64,000 nt of DNA from Cephalopachus bancanus (Eukaryota; Chordata; Mammalia; Primates; Tarsiidae), in NCBI GenBank assembly GCA_027257055.1, contig JAPVLO010000133.1, forward strand, positions 4,960,001 to 5,024,000. The letters run 5' to 3'. The translations under genes were made by a program, and so were the position numbers. A model generated the notes under the pieces. The model was not told where the DNA came from, did no database searches, and saw only the letters and a list, made by a program, of their open reading frames with translations. Below, piece by piece: positions 20,701-32,360 of this stretch (positions are counted from its first letter, which is position 1; every line of letters starts with the position of its first letter).

Positions 20701-21860
20701 CCGGGGCCAATTTGAGGCGGGAGACATGATACCAGGAAGAGTGTCCTAGCAACTTGACAGCTGTGGGAGTGGTAGGGATAACCATGAATGGGCCAACCCA
20801 CTGGGGGTGAGAGTTTGAGGGGACAGTTGTTTAAGCAAAACCAAGTCCCCTGGTTGTAAAGGAGTGTAAGCAGGATCCGACAAATTGGCAGGAGTGACTG
20901 AGGGAGGGTTCGCTCCGCGTGTTCCCTCAGCAACTGTCGGAGTAAGGACAAGTAGGGTAAGTATGAAGCCAGCGGGGGCAGGGAAGATGGTAGGTTATGA
21001 TTAATTAGAAAGGGCCTGCCATACAGCAGCTCAAAAGGGCTGAGACCTGACGGAGCCCTCGGAGCAGCCCATATCTTGGAGAGGGCGAGTGGGAGGAGGG
21101 CAGGCCAGCCAAGTTTTAATTCTAAGATGAGTTTGGTGAGGTGTATTTTTAAAATGCCATCTGCCCTTTCTACCTTACCCGACAACTGTGGATGGTAGGG
21201 GGTGTGGAGTTTCCAGGTAATTCCTAGGCTAGTGGCCACCTGCTGGACAACCTTGGCGGTGAAGGCAGGTCCACTGTCCATTTGGATGTTGGCCTCTGAT
21301 CTGTTCCAGAAGGGCTGTGGCTACGACGTCCGCTGTTTCTTTGGCAGTGGGGAAGGCTTCAATCCAGCCTGAAAAGGTATCCACCAGAGTGAGTAAATAC
21401 CAGAATTTTTTGCGGACCGGCATGTGGGTGAAGTCGATTTGCCAGTCCTCGGCTGGGAGGTGGCCCCTCATCTGATGAGTGGGAATACAGGGGCGCAAAC
21501 CTCCCTGTGAGGTGACAGTAGAGCAGACTGAACATGCGGCATGAACCTGAGAAGTTTTTTTAAACCCGTTAGATGGAATATAGGAGAGAGAAACCTATAC
21601 ATGGCCTCAGGTCCAATGTGTAGAGAGCGGTAGACTTCTGTCAAAATATGAGAGGCCTGGTTCTGTGGTCGTGCAACACGATCCCCCAGCATGATCCAGT
21701 CCCGCTGTGTGACATGGCCCCCTTTGCTTAATAGGAACTGCTGTTCCTCGGGGAGGTACTGGGGTTGCAGGGAGGGAGAAAGGAAGAGGAGAGGGGATGA
21801 AGGCGCGACTTGAGTTAGTCTCCTCGTGACAGAGTCTGCCCAGGAGTTGCCCTTGGCCAC
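20690..21860 (-). pseudogene. ERV-B pol: integrase
   Basis: Overlapping minus-strand frames carry an N-terminal zinc-finger part (HILTEVYRSLHIG; CSVCS near 21530), DWQIDFTHMP with the first catalytic Asp, a second-Asp region reading MDSGPAFTAK, and GKVERADG with the Glu. The C-terminal GPF-VIPTTPTAVK module is in another frame near 20770-20800. One-base shifts at about 21490, 21270 and 20830 break the gene. Catalytic residues are otherwise recognisable. Confidence 0.85.
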
Positions 21861-22320
21861 TGGATCTTGTGAGGCTTGATGGCCTCGACAGTATACAATG
21901 GCGACTTCCCGTGGACTCTGCAGGGCTTGCAGTAGTTTAGTAATTAGTTTGGCATTGGTAATGGGTGTGCCCTTAGTGGTGAGATATCCTTTTTCCTTCC
22001 AAATAGCGGCATGGGAATGAGCAATGAGAAAGGCATACCGGGAGTCAAAAGGTTACTCACCGCCCCTTTGATAGTTCAAGAGCCTGTGTAAGAGCAACAA
22101 GCTCTGCTTTTTGGGAGGTGGTTCCCAGAGGAAGGGGCTGGGCCTCAAGAACAGAGTCAGCAGAGACTACAGCATATGCCGCTGTTGGTGGCCTTGCAGG
22201 GTGCAGACAGAGCTACCATCCACAAACAGGGTGAGGTCTGGGGACTGAAGTGGCTGATCCAAGAGTCCGTCCCTGGGCGGAGTCAGGGCCTCCATCAGCT
22301 CTGGGCAAGAGTGGGTAGGC
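21800..22320 (-). pseudogene. ERV-B pol: RNase H (in the expected place)
   Basis: Lies between RT and integrase. It reads through an RNase H with SKKAELVALT-like text, TDSRY partly lost by a deletion near 22050, and MAKGNSWADSVTRRL at its end. Closely related to 23655-23981. Confidence 0.8.
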
Positions 22321-23655
22321 TATGCATCAGAGGAGGAGAGAGGGAGCAGGGACGCTGGGTTAAGGGTTGGTGAAAGTTTTAGAGTTACCCCCAGGTTGTC
22401 AAGGAACAACAAATGGAATTCCTGTATTCTGGAGGGGCCCGGGAGAGAGAGCACACGATGTCCCAACAGTTTGTGGACTCTGTGGGGGGAGAAAACAGTG
22501 ATATGATGATGTACGGAAAGTTTTAGAGCCTCATTGGTCAGGACAGTGGCCGCCGCTAGTGCCCATAGGCAGGGTTGCCATCTCTGAACAGTGATATCGA
22601 GCTGTTTGGAGAGGTAGGCTACAGGGTGGTGGGAGGGGCCCACGGGGTATGTTAGGACCCCCACAGCTATTCCACAGCGCTCATCTGTAAACAAGCAGAA
22701 GGTTCGAGAGGAGTTAGGGAGACACAGCGGCGGCGAAGACAGGAGGATGTTGCGGAGAGCAACAAACGCCTCGCGAACTTCAGCAGGGGAGGTGAGGGGC
22801 CCTGTAGGCGTTTGCTTGGCAGCCACATACAGAGGTTTGGCTAGCAGGGCGAAGTTAGGGATCCATTGCCTAAAGTACCCCACGAAGCCCAAAAAGGACA
22901 AGATTTGGTCACCATTTTCTGGGAGTGACAGCTGCCACACAGCGTGGAGGCGGTCCGTTGTCAGGGCCTTAGTGGTGGGAGTAAGGTGGACGCCAAGGTA
23001 GATGACCTCAGGTTGCGTGAGCTGGGCCTTATGGGGGAACACCCGGTATCCCCTAGAGGTCAGTAAGTTGAGAAGGGCAGCTGTATGTGTGCGCGCCAGT
23101 TCCTCAGATGGGCTGCAAAGTAAGAGATCATCCACGTACTGGATGAGGTGGCTAGGTTGGGGAGGGCAATCAGCTAGGTCAGTCGCGAAAGCCTGGCCAA
23201 AGAGGTGGGGGCTGTCCCGGAAGACAGATTTAGGAAGACAGTTCCTAAATCTTGGTTGCGGTAAGACTGTCCACGTAAGTTGAAGAGCCTGTTCCATGTC
23301 CAGGTCTTCCCAAGTGAAAGCAAAAAGGGGATAGGAGTCTGGGTGTAGGGGGATAGTAAAGAAAGCATCCTTGAGGTCAATGACAGTGAAATGTGTCATC
23401 TGAAGCTGTATCTGAGACAGACGAGTGTAGGGGTTAGGAACTACTGGGTGGAGAGGGACCACCGCCTCATTAATGAGACGGAGGTCCTGGACCAAGCGGT
23501 AGTCCCCAGAGGGCTTATGAACTGGAAGGATGGGGGTGTTACAGGAGAGTTAACGGGTATGAGGAGGCCCTGAGAGAGCAAGCAAGTAATGATGGGTTTA
23601 AGGCCCTTATGGTGTGTGACTGAAATGGGGAACTGGGGTCTAGAAGGGAAGTGAG
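22320..23655 (-). pseudogene. ERV-B pol: reverse transcriptase
   Basis: A 391-codon open frame (23495-22320) starts at MVQDLRLINEAVVPLHP and contains DLKDAFFTIPLHP and an intact catalytic QYVDDLLL (YVDD at 23127-23138). It then has the thumb and connection, with LGFVGYFRQWIPNFALLAKPLY. The fingers domain start (about 23650-23540, ISVTHHKGLKPIITCLLSQG) is in a different frame. A frame slip around 23200-23290 is suggested by overlapping frames. It is the longest intact coding stretch in the window but lacks gag and protease upstream. Confidence 0.88.
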
Positions 23656-23981
23656 AGGGGTTGGAGGCGCAACTTGAGTTAGTCCCCTTGCGACAGAGTC
23701 TGCCCAGGCGTTGCCCTTGGCCACTGGATCTTGTGAGGCTTGATAGCCTCAACAGTGTACAATGGCAACTTCCCATGGGCTCTGCAGGGCTTGCAGTAGT
23801 TTAGTAATTAGTTTGGCATTGGTAATGGGTGTACCCTTAGTGGTGAGATATCCTCTTTCCTTCCAAATGGTGGCATGGGAATGAGCAATGAGAAAGGTAT
23901 ACCGGGAGTCGGTGTAAATGGTTACCCCTCGCCCCTTAGATAGTTCGAGAGCCCGTGTAAGAGCAACAAGCTCTGCTTTTT
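23655..23981 (-). pseudogene. ERV-B: extra RNase H segment upstream of RT
   Basis: About 327 bp nearly matching 21800-22112, including TIYTDSRYTFLIAHSHA and AKGNAWADSVARGLTQVAP. Position before RT is out of order for any retrovirus. Homology to the other copy ends at GCTCTGCTTTTT on the right and soon after LTQVAP on the left. Confidence 0.85.
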
Positions 23982-24283
23982 CCTCTGATCCCAACAGTAC
24001 TTGAATAATAACCATGCCCAAATGAATGGAGATATTCCAATAACCAAAACAAAATCTGTTGTCAAGCTGATGCTGATCTGGAGATCTGTGTCCCACAGTA
24101 AGAGCCACCCATCCCTCTTCTGTAACAGGACTGTTGCGGCTTGTCAGCACCTGTGCACGGCGGCTCGAGTTTTCCCTCCATGCTGCCCATCAGCTATAGA
24201 CTTTAGAAATACCGGGGCATTTGAAAACTCACTTGCAAACGAACCTAAGGGTCCCACAATGACATACAACCTTCTTGTAAACT
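23982..24283. other. unassigned segment at the ERV-B right edge
   Basis: Moderate GC, unlike the AT-rich DNA beyond. The minus strand has open stretches joined in frame to the extra RNase H, but I do not recognise the protein. Confidence 0.4.
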
Positions 24284-24303
24284 AGTTCCTAAATCTTGGT
24301 TGC
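24284..24303 (-). repeat. 20-bp exact copy of RT sequence
   Basis: AGTTCCTAAATCTTGGTTGC occurs here and at 23240-23259 in the same orientation. Sequence on both sides differs. Confidence 0.9.
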
Positions 24304-25171
24304 ATTTTGTTTAAATCAGTAGAAACTCTTTCATCAAAGTATTGAACAAATAAAAAAATAAACAGCTTATTAGGCTTTAATAAATGCCATATTTCTTGAA
24401 AACAAAGCTTGTAACTGGAAGACTGAAATTTGCTAAGAAACAATGAATTAGATTATGAGAGCACTAAGAGTGCACAAAATTTAATTTTAAGGTTCTATAA
24501 TTATATATCTATCTCAATTTCTAGAAACAATCTTTTGAAAGAGTTACTATTTATAACTGGGTATAGTTATAGTCACGCCAAAATAGAAAATAGAAAATAG
24601 AAAATATGATTTTGCAGCCTCTGAATTCAGCAAACATTCAAAATAATCTTAAATACAATTTACCTGACAAATTTTGTCTTACAAAAATATTTCTCAAAGA
24701 AAGTTAATGTAAATGGAGATAAAAAGACAGTACCTGTTAAAATATTTGGGATTAAATGTTTATACATTTAACTGCAAGAAATACTGACTTGAGAATATCT
24801 TGCACCGAGTAGAATTTACTCTGAGATTCTTTGCTACCTCAACACCTACAAAAAATCATTTTCTCTATTAATTATAAAATGTAGATTCAAAACAAGATCC
24901 CGGGCAATTTGAAAAAAATTTTTTAATAGAACCAAACTGCAAAATCTATTTTTCTCAGGGAAACAACTGGCATAGTATTACAGACAGAAATGGCTAACAA
25001 GAAATCAATATGTCTCAAGAACAATTATTCTGTGTATGTTCTTTTGTAATGTTCATATAATCATAGAAAGGGGGTTTGGGGCTTAAGGTATATAAATCTA
25101 TGTTTTCTATTCTGGAAACTTATTTTTGAGAACAGCTATCATAAAGAACTATTTTATAGTTCTAACACACA
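24304..25171. other. AT-rich non-coding DNA
   Basis: No gene or clear repeat. Includes a short GAAAATA triplication near 24585-24606. Confidence 0.5.
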
Positions 25172-25186
25172 ATAAGCCCAATTTCT

Positions 25187-25450
25187 TTTTTTTTTTTGAG
25201 TTGGAGTCTCACTCGGTCGCCCAGACTGGAGTGCAGCCTCGACCTGCTGGGCTCCGGCGATCCTTCCGCCTCAGCCTTCCGAGGAGCCGGAATTACAGGC
25301 ATGTGCTACCACGCCCGGCTGATTTTTTTATTTATTGTAGAGATGAGGTCTCGCTGCCCAGGTGGGTCTCGAACCCGCGGGCTCAGGCAATCCACTCACC
25401 TCAGCGTCCCAAAGGCACGGGATTACAGGCTAAGCCACCAAGCCCGGCTG
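25187..25450 (-). mobile_element. Alu with exact target duplication
   Basis: Variant-type dimer, with a short deletion of the GGCCGCTCCCGGCCACC block. ATAAGCCCAATTTCT occurs at 25172-25186 and 25451-25465, 15 bp without mismatch, suggesting a young insertion. Confidence 0.95.
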
Positions 25451-25465
25451 ATAAGCCCAATTTCT

Positions 25466-26378
25466 AATTTAATAAACACGCATTTCAAATGTGTGTTTAT
25501 GATTTTATTTTACTGCTTCTTTCACTCCTTAAAAGTGTCCCAGCTGTGACAACAAATTATACAATCAAACTAAAAGTAGATAAGATAAAACTTCAGCACA
25601 TCAAAAAAAAGCCAGGATATTGCTGGTTCCAAATTAAAAAATGTCCTATGTTATCTCCCTCTCTTGCTTAACTAGATCATCTACTATTTGGTTTCAAAAA
25701 GGAAGGGAAAAAGCTTGACCTGTTTAAGTTTTCATAGAATTTCCAAACCTCTACTTTTATCTTTTTCAGGTTATCATTCATATAATGCATAATTTCACAA
25801 CTTTACAATCAATCAGCTCGCTATCTATGTTTAAAGCTCCACATTCCTTAAAATTTTTATAAAAATATGTTTTGTTTTAATGCGAACCATAAACATTAAC
25901 TCAAAAACGGGCCAGTATGTGATATCTACTTGCATTCCAAGACTGGGAACTACAGAAAACAAAGATTCTGTCTTTTGGGGTTTTTTAACCACCACGAGCC
26001 ATTGGGAATCTGACACACTGAAGCGTTTAGCAAATGCTGAATGAGTTAGTCTCTTAAGCCATACAACTCAAGACCTGACAGTAATGGAGAAAGGGAAAAG
26101 GCCATTACAAATCCAGGCATGTTAGCTCAAGAGAACGTATGGGAACACACTCCAGAATTTCCAGAATAAAGTCAGATAAAAAGTCCTTATGGGTTTCCAC
26201 ACATCCTTCTACAAATAGTACTTAACTGCCCTCAATTTCCCCTAAACCCACTTACTAAGAAAAAAGACATTTACCAAAACAATTACTTAAGCCACTACTC
26301 GGGAATACACATGACACCTATCAAAATGAAAGGTCTTTTAAAATTCCATTTTAAAACAAGTGAATACATTTAAAAAAA
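25466..26378. other. non-coding DNA without a recognised feature
   Basis: AT-rich, no supported feature. Confidence 0.5.
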
Positions 26379-26677
26379 AATTTTTTTTTTTTTTTTTTGA
26401 GTTGGAGTCTCACTCAGTCGCCCAGACTGGAGTGCAGTGGCCACTTCCAGCCAACACAGCCTCAACCTGCTGGGCTTCGGCGATCCTTCTGCCTCAACCT
26501 TCCAAGTAGCTGGAACTACAGGCACATGCTACCACGCCTGGCTGATTTTTTTGATTTACTGTGGAGATGAGGTCTCGCCAAGTTGCCCAGGCAGGTCTCG
26601 AACCCGTGGGCTCAGGCAATCCACTAACCTCACCCTCCCAAAGTGCGGGATTACAGGCTGAGCCACCAAGCACGGCT
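26379..26677 (-). mobile_element. Alu, variant body
   Basis: Long T-tract, GAGTTGGAGTCTCACTCAGTCG, terminus AAGCACGGCT. CATTTTAAA on both sides may be the target duplication. Confidence 0.93.
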
Positions 26678-27599
26678 CATTTTAAATATTTTAAGTGGCA
26701 ACAAATCCATATCAGACAATACAAACATGAAAATGACAAATTGAGAGTATGAAAAGACAAATACTATTTCAGACAAAACTGAAATACAGTTTTCTGAATT
26801 TCACCTCGTCAAGTCTTTCCAGATCTAAGTCTCTTCTGCCATCGTGTGGGAATTTCTGGAATTGCACGTATACAAAAAAATTGCCGTGCTGACTACAGTA
26901 TTCCTTTACCCTACTGTGCTCCAACCTTGGAAAAGATTAATCCAGTTTGTAAACAAAGCAAATATTCTTGGAAGAATTTAGCTAAACTGACCATGCAGGT
27001 GCTCCCAGTTTCTCTCTGCTTCCCAAAGGAAGAGAGTCTCTCATACAGCTTAAGGAAACTTGGGCAAGATGTGCCATTTCACTTGTTTCCAAGACCCACA
27101 CAGTTACGGCTTCTGGGTCTTGTCCAGTTCATGATCTTAAGTTCTCTAAATGCTCTCTCCTTTCCTCTCCCCCACTTTAGACACGTAAAATGCTATATTA
27201 TATGTAAAAAGAAGGAGGAATATTAAGCTGAACAATTAGGAACCACAGATGCCTGATACTAGTTTTATGAACACCAAAGCCATATCAATAGCCACACAGC
27301 ACAAAAATACATAAAAACTAAACCAACTATACACACAGTCACATGCCCAGTGACTTGAGAGTATATCTAGACAAAGACATGAATTAAAGTACTTACAATA
27401 AAACTTCCGCCTGTAAAATATAAAAGTGAATCCTCATATATTTATGAATACAATTTAAGAAGTTAACTCTTTATTTAAAAACTATTAAGCTTTATAAAGA
27501 CTACAATTTGCACTTTTGACATGTTAAATTTTATCCAGCTATGGACATCAACATGTAGAGTTTTCCTTGGAAAAAAGTCACTCATTTTTCTTTTGAGGG
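26678..27599. other. non-coding DNA without a recognised feature
   Basis: A 126-codon plus frame at 26846-27226 has no domain or signal I recognise; composition rises slightly in GC there. I treat it as chance. Confidence 0.45.
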
Positions 27600-28070
27600 A
27601 AAAACGATTTACCGAGCACCTATTACAAACAAAATACAGTCCTAGTAACTTTAAAAGATGCAAAGACAAGTAAAACATTATTTTTGTCCTCAAGGAACTG
27701 ACCACCTGCTAGTGGCAGAAAGAGGTACATAAGTAACTATAATACAATGTAGAAAACATTAAATACCAACACAGAAATACAAATAACATTTGGGGAAGCA
27801 AAGACATAGAGATTTGCTTTTCACTGTAAGAATTAATCAAGAAAGAGCTGACAGCACAGTACTGGGCTGTTTTGAAAGACATTTTAGAGTTTGGCAGGGA
27901 AATGTTTAGGACAAAGGAAGAGCGAGCATCAAAACAACTCACAGGCCCTTTCAGAGAGCAACACTCAGGTGAGTGACCAGAACAAAAGATTTATGATAAA
28001 AACACTAAGGCATGAGACAAGCAAAATACATTCAGGCCAGATTTTGCACGGCTTTGAATTTCAGATTCAG
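27600..28070 (-). mobile_element. possible ancient L2 fragment
   Basis: Reads ACCGAGCACCTATTACAAAC, TTGTCCTCAAGGAACTGACC, CTCACAGGCCCTTTCAGAGA and ATTTTGCACGGCTTTGAATT, in the order of a reverse-complemented L2 3' region, but diverged. Confidence 0.4.
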
Positions 28071-28375
28071 AGAAGTCAAGGGGAAAATGATGAAAGTTAA
28101 GCAGATGACAGTTAAGAGAGACAAAAGGCAAGACTATTTACGAAGTCATGACCAACATCCAGAGGTGAAGACCACTGGGTTAAAGAGAACAGTTCAGAGT
28201 TCTGATGCTATACAAGAGAATCAACAGGATGTGGCAACTAAATGGAATCAGAAAATAAGAGAAGAATTAAGGATAATGAAATTATAACATTTGTTTACAG
28301 CACCCTCAGAACTTTAACCTGGAACTTCTGCCTCCTTCCTATCGACTTTCTTCCTTCCTCACACTACAGCTACAA

Positions 28376-28565
28376 TAGCTAGTATTTACTGAGCACTTAC
28401 CGTGGGCAAGGCAGTGGCACCTACTATGCATATGCTATCTTATTTAATCCTTAATCTCAAGGAGGGTACAGTTGGTATGCCCATTTTACAGATAAGAAAA
28501 CTAAGGCTTGAAACAATTTATAAGGTTACCCAAGATCACACCATCTGCGGTTAGATGTTAAACAA
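28376..28565 (+). mobile_element. MIR-type SINE or L2 tail fragment
   Basis: Contains TATTTACTGAGCACTTACCG, CATTTTACAGATAAGAAAAC and GGTTACCCAAGATCACACC, the conserved core text of mammalian MIR-type repeats. Confidence 0.65.
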
Positions 28566-29495
28566 TGTCTGATAATCATCAAAAATGTTAGCTGATAATA
28601 CATTTAAAATGGATCCCCCATAGGGATAAATAAACTTCTAAAAGAAACTCAAGGATTAAAAGACCTTCAAAATCCAGTAGAACAGAGCCACACCAAGGAA
28701 CAGCAAGGGACAGGGACATGCTGGATAGAGAACTGCCCAATCATAAATCCAATGACTGAGGGAAAGGGGAGCTTCTGCTCTTACACTATTCATGCTCCAT
28801 ACCATCATCTGTCCTACTGCCAAAAGACCAACATTCTCCAGCACTGATGAGGCGCAACAGGTCTCACTCTGTCACATACTGATGGATGGCAGACTCATGA
28901 ACTCCTTAAAGACCCTGTGTGTGTCCCCCCAAAAACAGCAGGTGCTGAGTGACTGAGTAAGTAACTGAACTCAGTTGGGCTGCTTCTATCTAGTCCTCCA
29001 TGGCATGGTGTAAAGATGCTCACACACTTCAAGGCCTATGTTTTGAACAATTTTTCCTTGTATTACCTTGAACTGAACCCTGAAGCCTCTTCCTAATCCA
29101 CTGGCTCCTTTCTAGTTTCAAACTTCATTATGTCCTCTGCACTATCTTGACTCTCAACTTGTTAAGGTCATGGACAAACATGGTCAGCCTGATCTATACT
29201 AGAAGTGTTTCTCACAGATCCCAGGACATTTCAAGGGTTCTTTTAGAGAACCCACAACTTCTTCCCCACAAACTTCTCCACTTGTCAAGGAAAGGATTTA
29301 TTTTCCATGGGATTCAATAGAACACAAGTTAGATCACGAGAGCGCTTCTCTTTTTACTGCCAATCTCGAAGGTTATTCAGAGGGTGTGAGAGACATGGAC
29401 AACTTCCCAGGGCACTCAGCTTTAATTTTTATATACCTCCCCAGAGAAACAATGTAATCAATAGTAGTGAGGCTCCCAGACAGCCCTGCAGAGGA

Positions 29496-29498
<3 letters not shown>
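28566..29498. other. non-coding DNA without a recognised feature
   Basis: No supported gene. Short frames only. Confidence 0.5.
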
Positions 29499-29534
<36 letters not shown>

Positions 29535-29545
29535 ACACACCACAC
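29499..29545. repeat. (CA)n microsatellite
   Basis: About 20 CA units, interrupted by one T near 29530. Confidence 0.93.
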
Positions 29546-29623
29546 AAGCAAAAAAACCCTATATTTAACCCACGATGCAGTTACATATTATACAATGACA
29601 ATCACATTTTGGTTTTTTTTGTT

Positions 29624-29911
29624 TTTTTTTTTCCCCTGAGTTGGAGTCTCATTCTGTCGTCCAGACTGGAGTGCAGTGGCCGCTCCCGGCCACCGCAGCC
29701 TCGACCCGCTGGGCTCTGGCGATCCTTCCGCCTCAGCCTTCCAAGTAGCCGGAACTACAGGCATGCGCTGCCACGCCCGGCTGATTTTTTTTGATTTATT
29801 GTAGAGATGAGGTCTCGCTGCCCAGGCAGGTCTCAAACCCGCGAGCTCAGGCAATCCACTCACCTCGGCCTCCCAAAGGCGCAGGATTACAGGCTGAGCC
29901 ACAAGCCCGGC
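29624..29911 (-). mobile_element. Alu, variant body
   Basis: Dimer from the T-rich run to AAGCCCGGCT, keeping CCGCTCCCGGCCACCGCAG and CGAACCCGCG-type blocks with few CpG losses. Confidence 0.93.
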
Positions 29912-32310
29912 TTGTTATTTTTTAAATTATAAATCTACCATATGTATGCTATATTAAGAATCAAATAACTGTTTATAGCTAATTCTGGCTAACAACATTT
30001 ACGTATTTAAACTAAGAGGAGGATAAGTCATCATTTCTATCTTCCAAGTATTAAGCAGAGCAATGAATTGCTGGGTATAATCAAACTATAGTAAATTGTA
30101 AGCCAACATATTATATTCAAAAGCACCATACACATCCACCTGTATAACTACAGACTAAGATAAAGCAAAAATTTTAAAGAAAAACAAATCATTAGGATTT
30201 CAGATTCCAGTCATGTTTTCAAAAGTGAAAAGATAAAACTACTACTTTTTAAACTCTGTATAACTTCATACTAGTCCTGAAACTATTTAAGAAGATACAG
30301 TCTAAACATATACTGTAGTTCAATCTTAGCATACAAACTCTTGCCACCCCCTTAATTTAGGATACAGGGCATATTTTGATAGAATTTAGTTGAAAAGAAT
30401 GGAGCTACAATAATTTTTTGGCAAGCTAAATGCTAAATCTGAATGCGATCCTCACATCAAACAGAAATTGAATTTTCTTCTTTTCAGAAAAACACATCAA
30501 TATGTGTAGACATACGCTATTTAAAACAAGTGTGATGTATGCAAGTACAGGTATACACAAAGCAACAAATTATGGGCTGATTACACACTTTACAAAGGGA
30601 TTCACAAAAGAACTCTTAATTAGAGTAAGTTTGTCAGCATACTTAAAACATAGTTGCACCTCAAAAATCAATTTATAAACAACTTTTCAGAAACACACTC
30701 ATAGTATAAAATTAGTACGGTTAGTTATAAGAGCATCAAGCTTCAAACACTCTAATTATTAGTATTTGTTCCAATAGCTTCACAAATGTAGCAGGTGAAA
30801 CTAAATACACTAGTTGAGAACGGCTGCCGTCTTCGTACAAGCAAGCCAGAAGTACAGGCAAGCCAGAAGTACAGGAAAGAACAATCCCCAGAGCCCATCA
30901 GTCACGCAGTTTTTAAAGAAATGCCCTGATAAGTAGAAGACAATATCTGCGAAAAGGAAACCTGAATGTGAACGATCTGGAAATGAAGCACTTAGCACCA
31001 GCCAAGAGAGACAGAAAGAATGACCCTAATGCCCTGAAGAGCCACTACTGGCTGCTGCTTGTTCTGCTAAGAGCTGCATCTTACCAACAGGAGCCGCAGA
31101 CTGGCATCTGCCCCAGACACCAGAATGCCAGGTGTGATGTGGGTAACGTGAATGAGACAGGGTAAAGCTAAAGAGGAATGCAAGGATGGGGCCGCTCAGG
31201 ACCAGCTAACAGTGCCAGGGAACAGCCAGAGTTGCCCGGAAAGAATGAGGAGGAGGGAGAGAGAAGGGCTGAGGAAGAACAAAAAGTGAACAACTGTTTC
31301 CATGTGAATTCCAGAGCAGAGAAAGCACCACAGTACACTTCTCTGAGGTGTCTCTGCCCTCATTAGATCTAATTACAAAATTAGAATATGATCATATTGC
31401 AGTTGCCAGAAGTTCTCAGGAAATTTCAAGTATCTGCATTAAGCAGGCAGGGGTGGCACAGCACACTGACACTCTATCAAGGTTGGACCAATTCCAAACA
31501 TTTAATCAAGGTTGGGAAATTCTGCTCACTCTGGGCACCTCCTTCAGCCTTATAAAGGCATCGAACGACATTCACGGCATTTGTCCTTCCAAGTGGTGTT
31601 AATGACTGTTATTGGCCAGAAACCCTGAGTTATCAATTGTCTGTGCCCATAAGCTACAAAAGGAGTGAACAGCATACATGACAAACTCTCAAGGCTGTCC
31701 CTAGTCAAGCGAGCAGCCCACAGCTCAAGGCCCAGGCCATGCTGAAGCCAGACCCACCGATGCAGCAGCCAGCGTCAGTCGCCAGAGTGGCGGCTGTGAG
31801 TTTTGTGCATGTGTTTCTGTGCTATCTGCCGCCATTTTTAGCTTTAAAAGGGGGAAAGGGAGACAGGTATACATATGCCAAACTTACAGATGTGTTTAAG
31901 TGGGGTAGTTTTAAAACAACCTAAATCTTTTCATCATCGCAGAGTCACTGCATCTAAGCCCAGAAACCTTGCCTGTTTCAACAGAGTATGGCACATCCTG
32001 GTTTTGTGACTGCTTTGGGGATTTTTTGGGTACGTTTATGTTGGTATGTTTACAATGAAGTGTTTTATTTTTAAATCTATTCAAACAAAGCATACATACC
32101 TTAGTGTCTTAGAGCTTAGAAACAATGAAATTTACTTTAGAAAAGCTTCAGGTTATAATGATTTTGGCTGACAGAAGGGCAAAAACTTGTAAATAAGGCA
32201 AACATACTCTTCCCTTGGGATTAAGCTAATCAAATTTACACGCAATGGGAAGACTCGTAAGTATTTCAGGCCCAGAAGATGACATTAAGTAGCTTAATCC
32301 ACTAGCACAT
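29912..32310. other. non-coding DNA, mostly unique
   Basis: AT-rich to 30800, then more mixed (30800-31900), with a 17-bp tandem AAGCCAGAAGTACAGG(C/A) at about 30843-30876. No gene supported; a frame at 31348-31602 has no recognised feature. Confidence 0.5.
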
Positions 32311-32360
32311 ATAATAATAATAATAATAATAATAATGTAATAACAACAACAACAACAACG
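32311..32360. repeat. (ATA)n then (AAC)n microsatellites
   Basis: About eight ATA/TAA units at 32311-32336, then about six AAC units to 32360. Confidence 0.92.

Larger units (their letters stand above)
17979..24303 (-). mobile_element. ERV-B: 5'-truncated, rearranged class I ERV
   Basis: On the minus strand it contains, from right to left, a partial RNase H duplicate (23981-23655), RT, RNase H, integrase, a long env and one 3' LTR. No gag, protease, primer site or 5' LTR is present. Relative to ERV-A the sequence is clearly different, for example in env, so it is another family. A foreign solo LTR occupies 19831-20440. The right boundary is complex: 23982-24283 is of unknown origin and 24284-24303 is an exact copy of 20 bp from its own RT. 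The element shows frameshifts and stops but keeps several long open pieces. Confidence 0.87.

Noticed and set aside
26846..27226. 126-codon frame
   Set aside because: No domain, no start context support and no splice or promoter evidence; length is plausible by chance.
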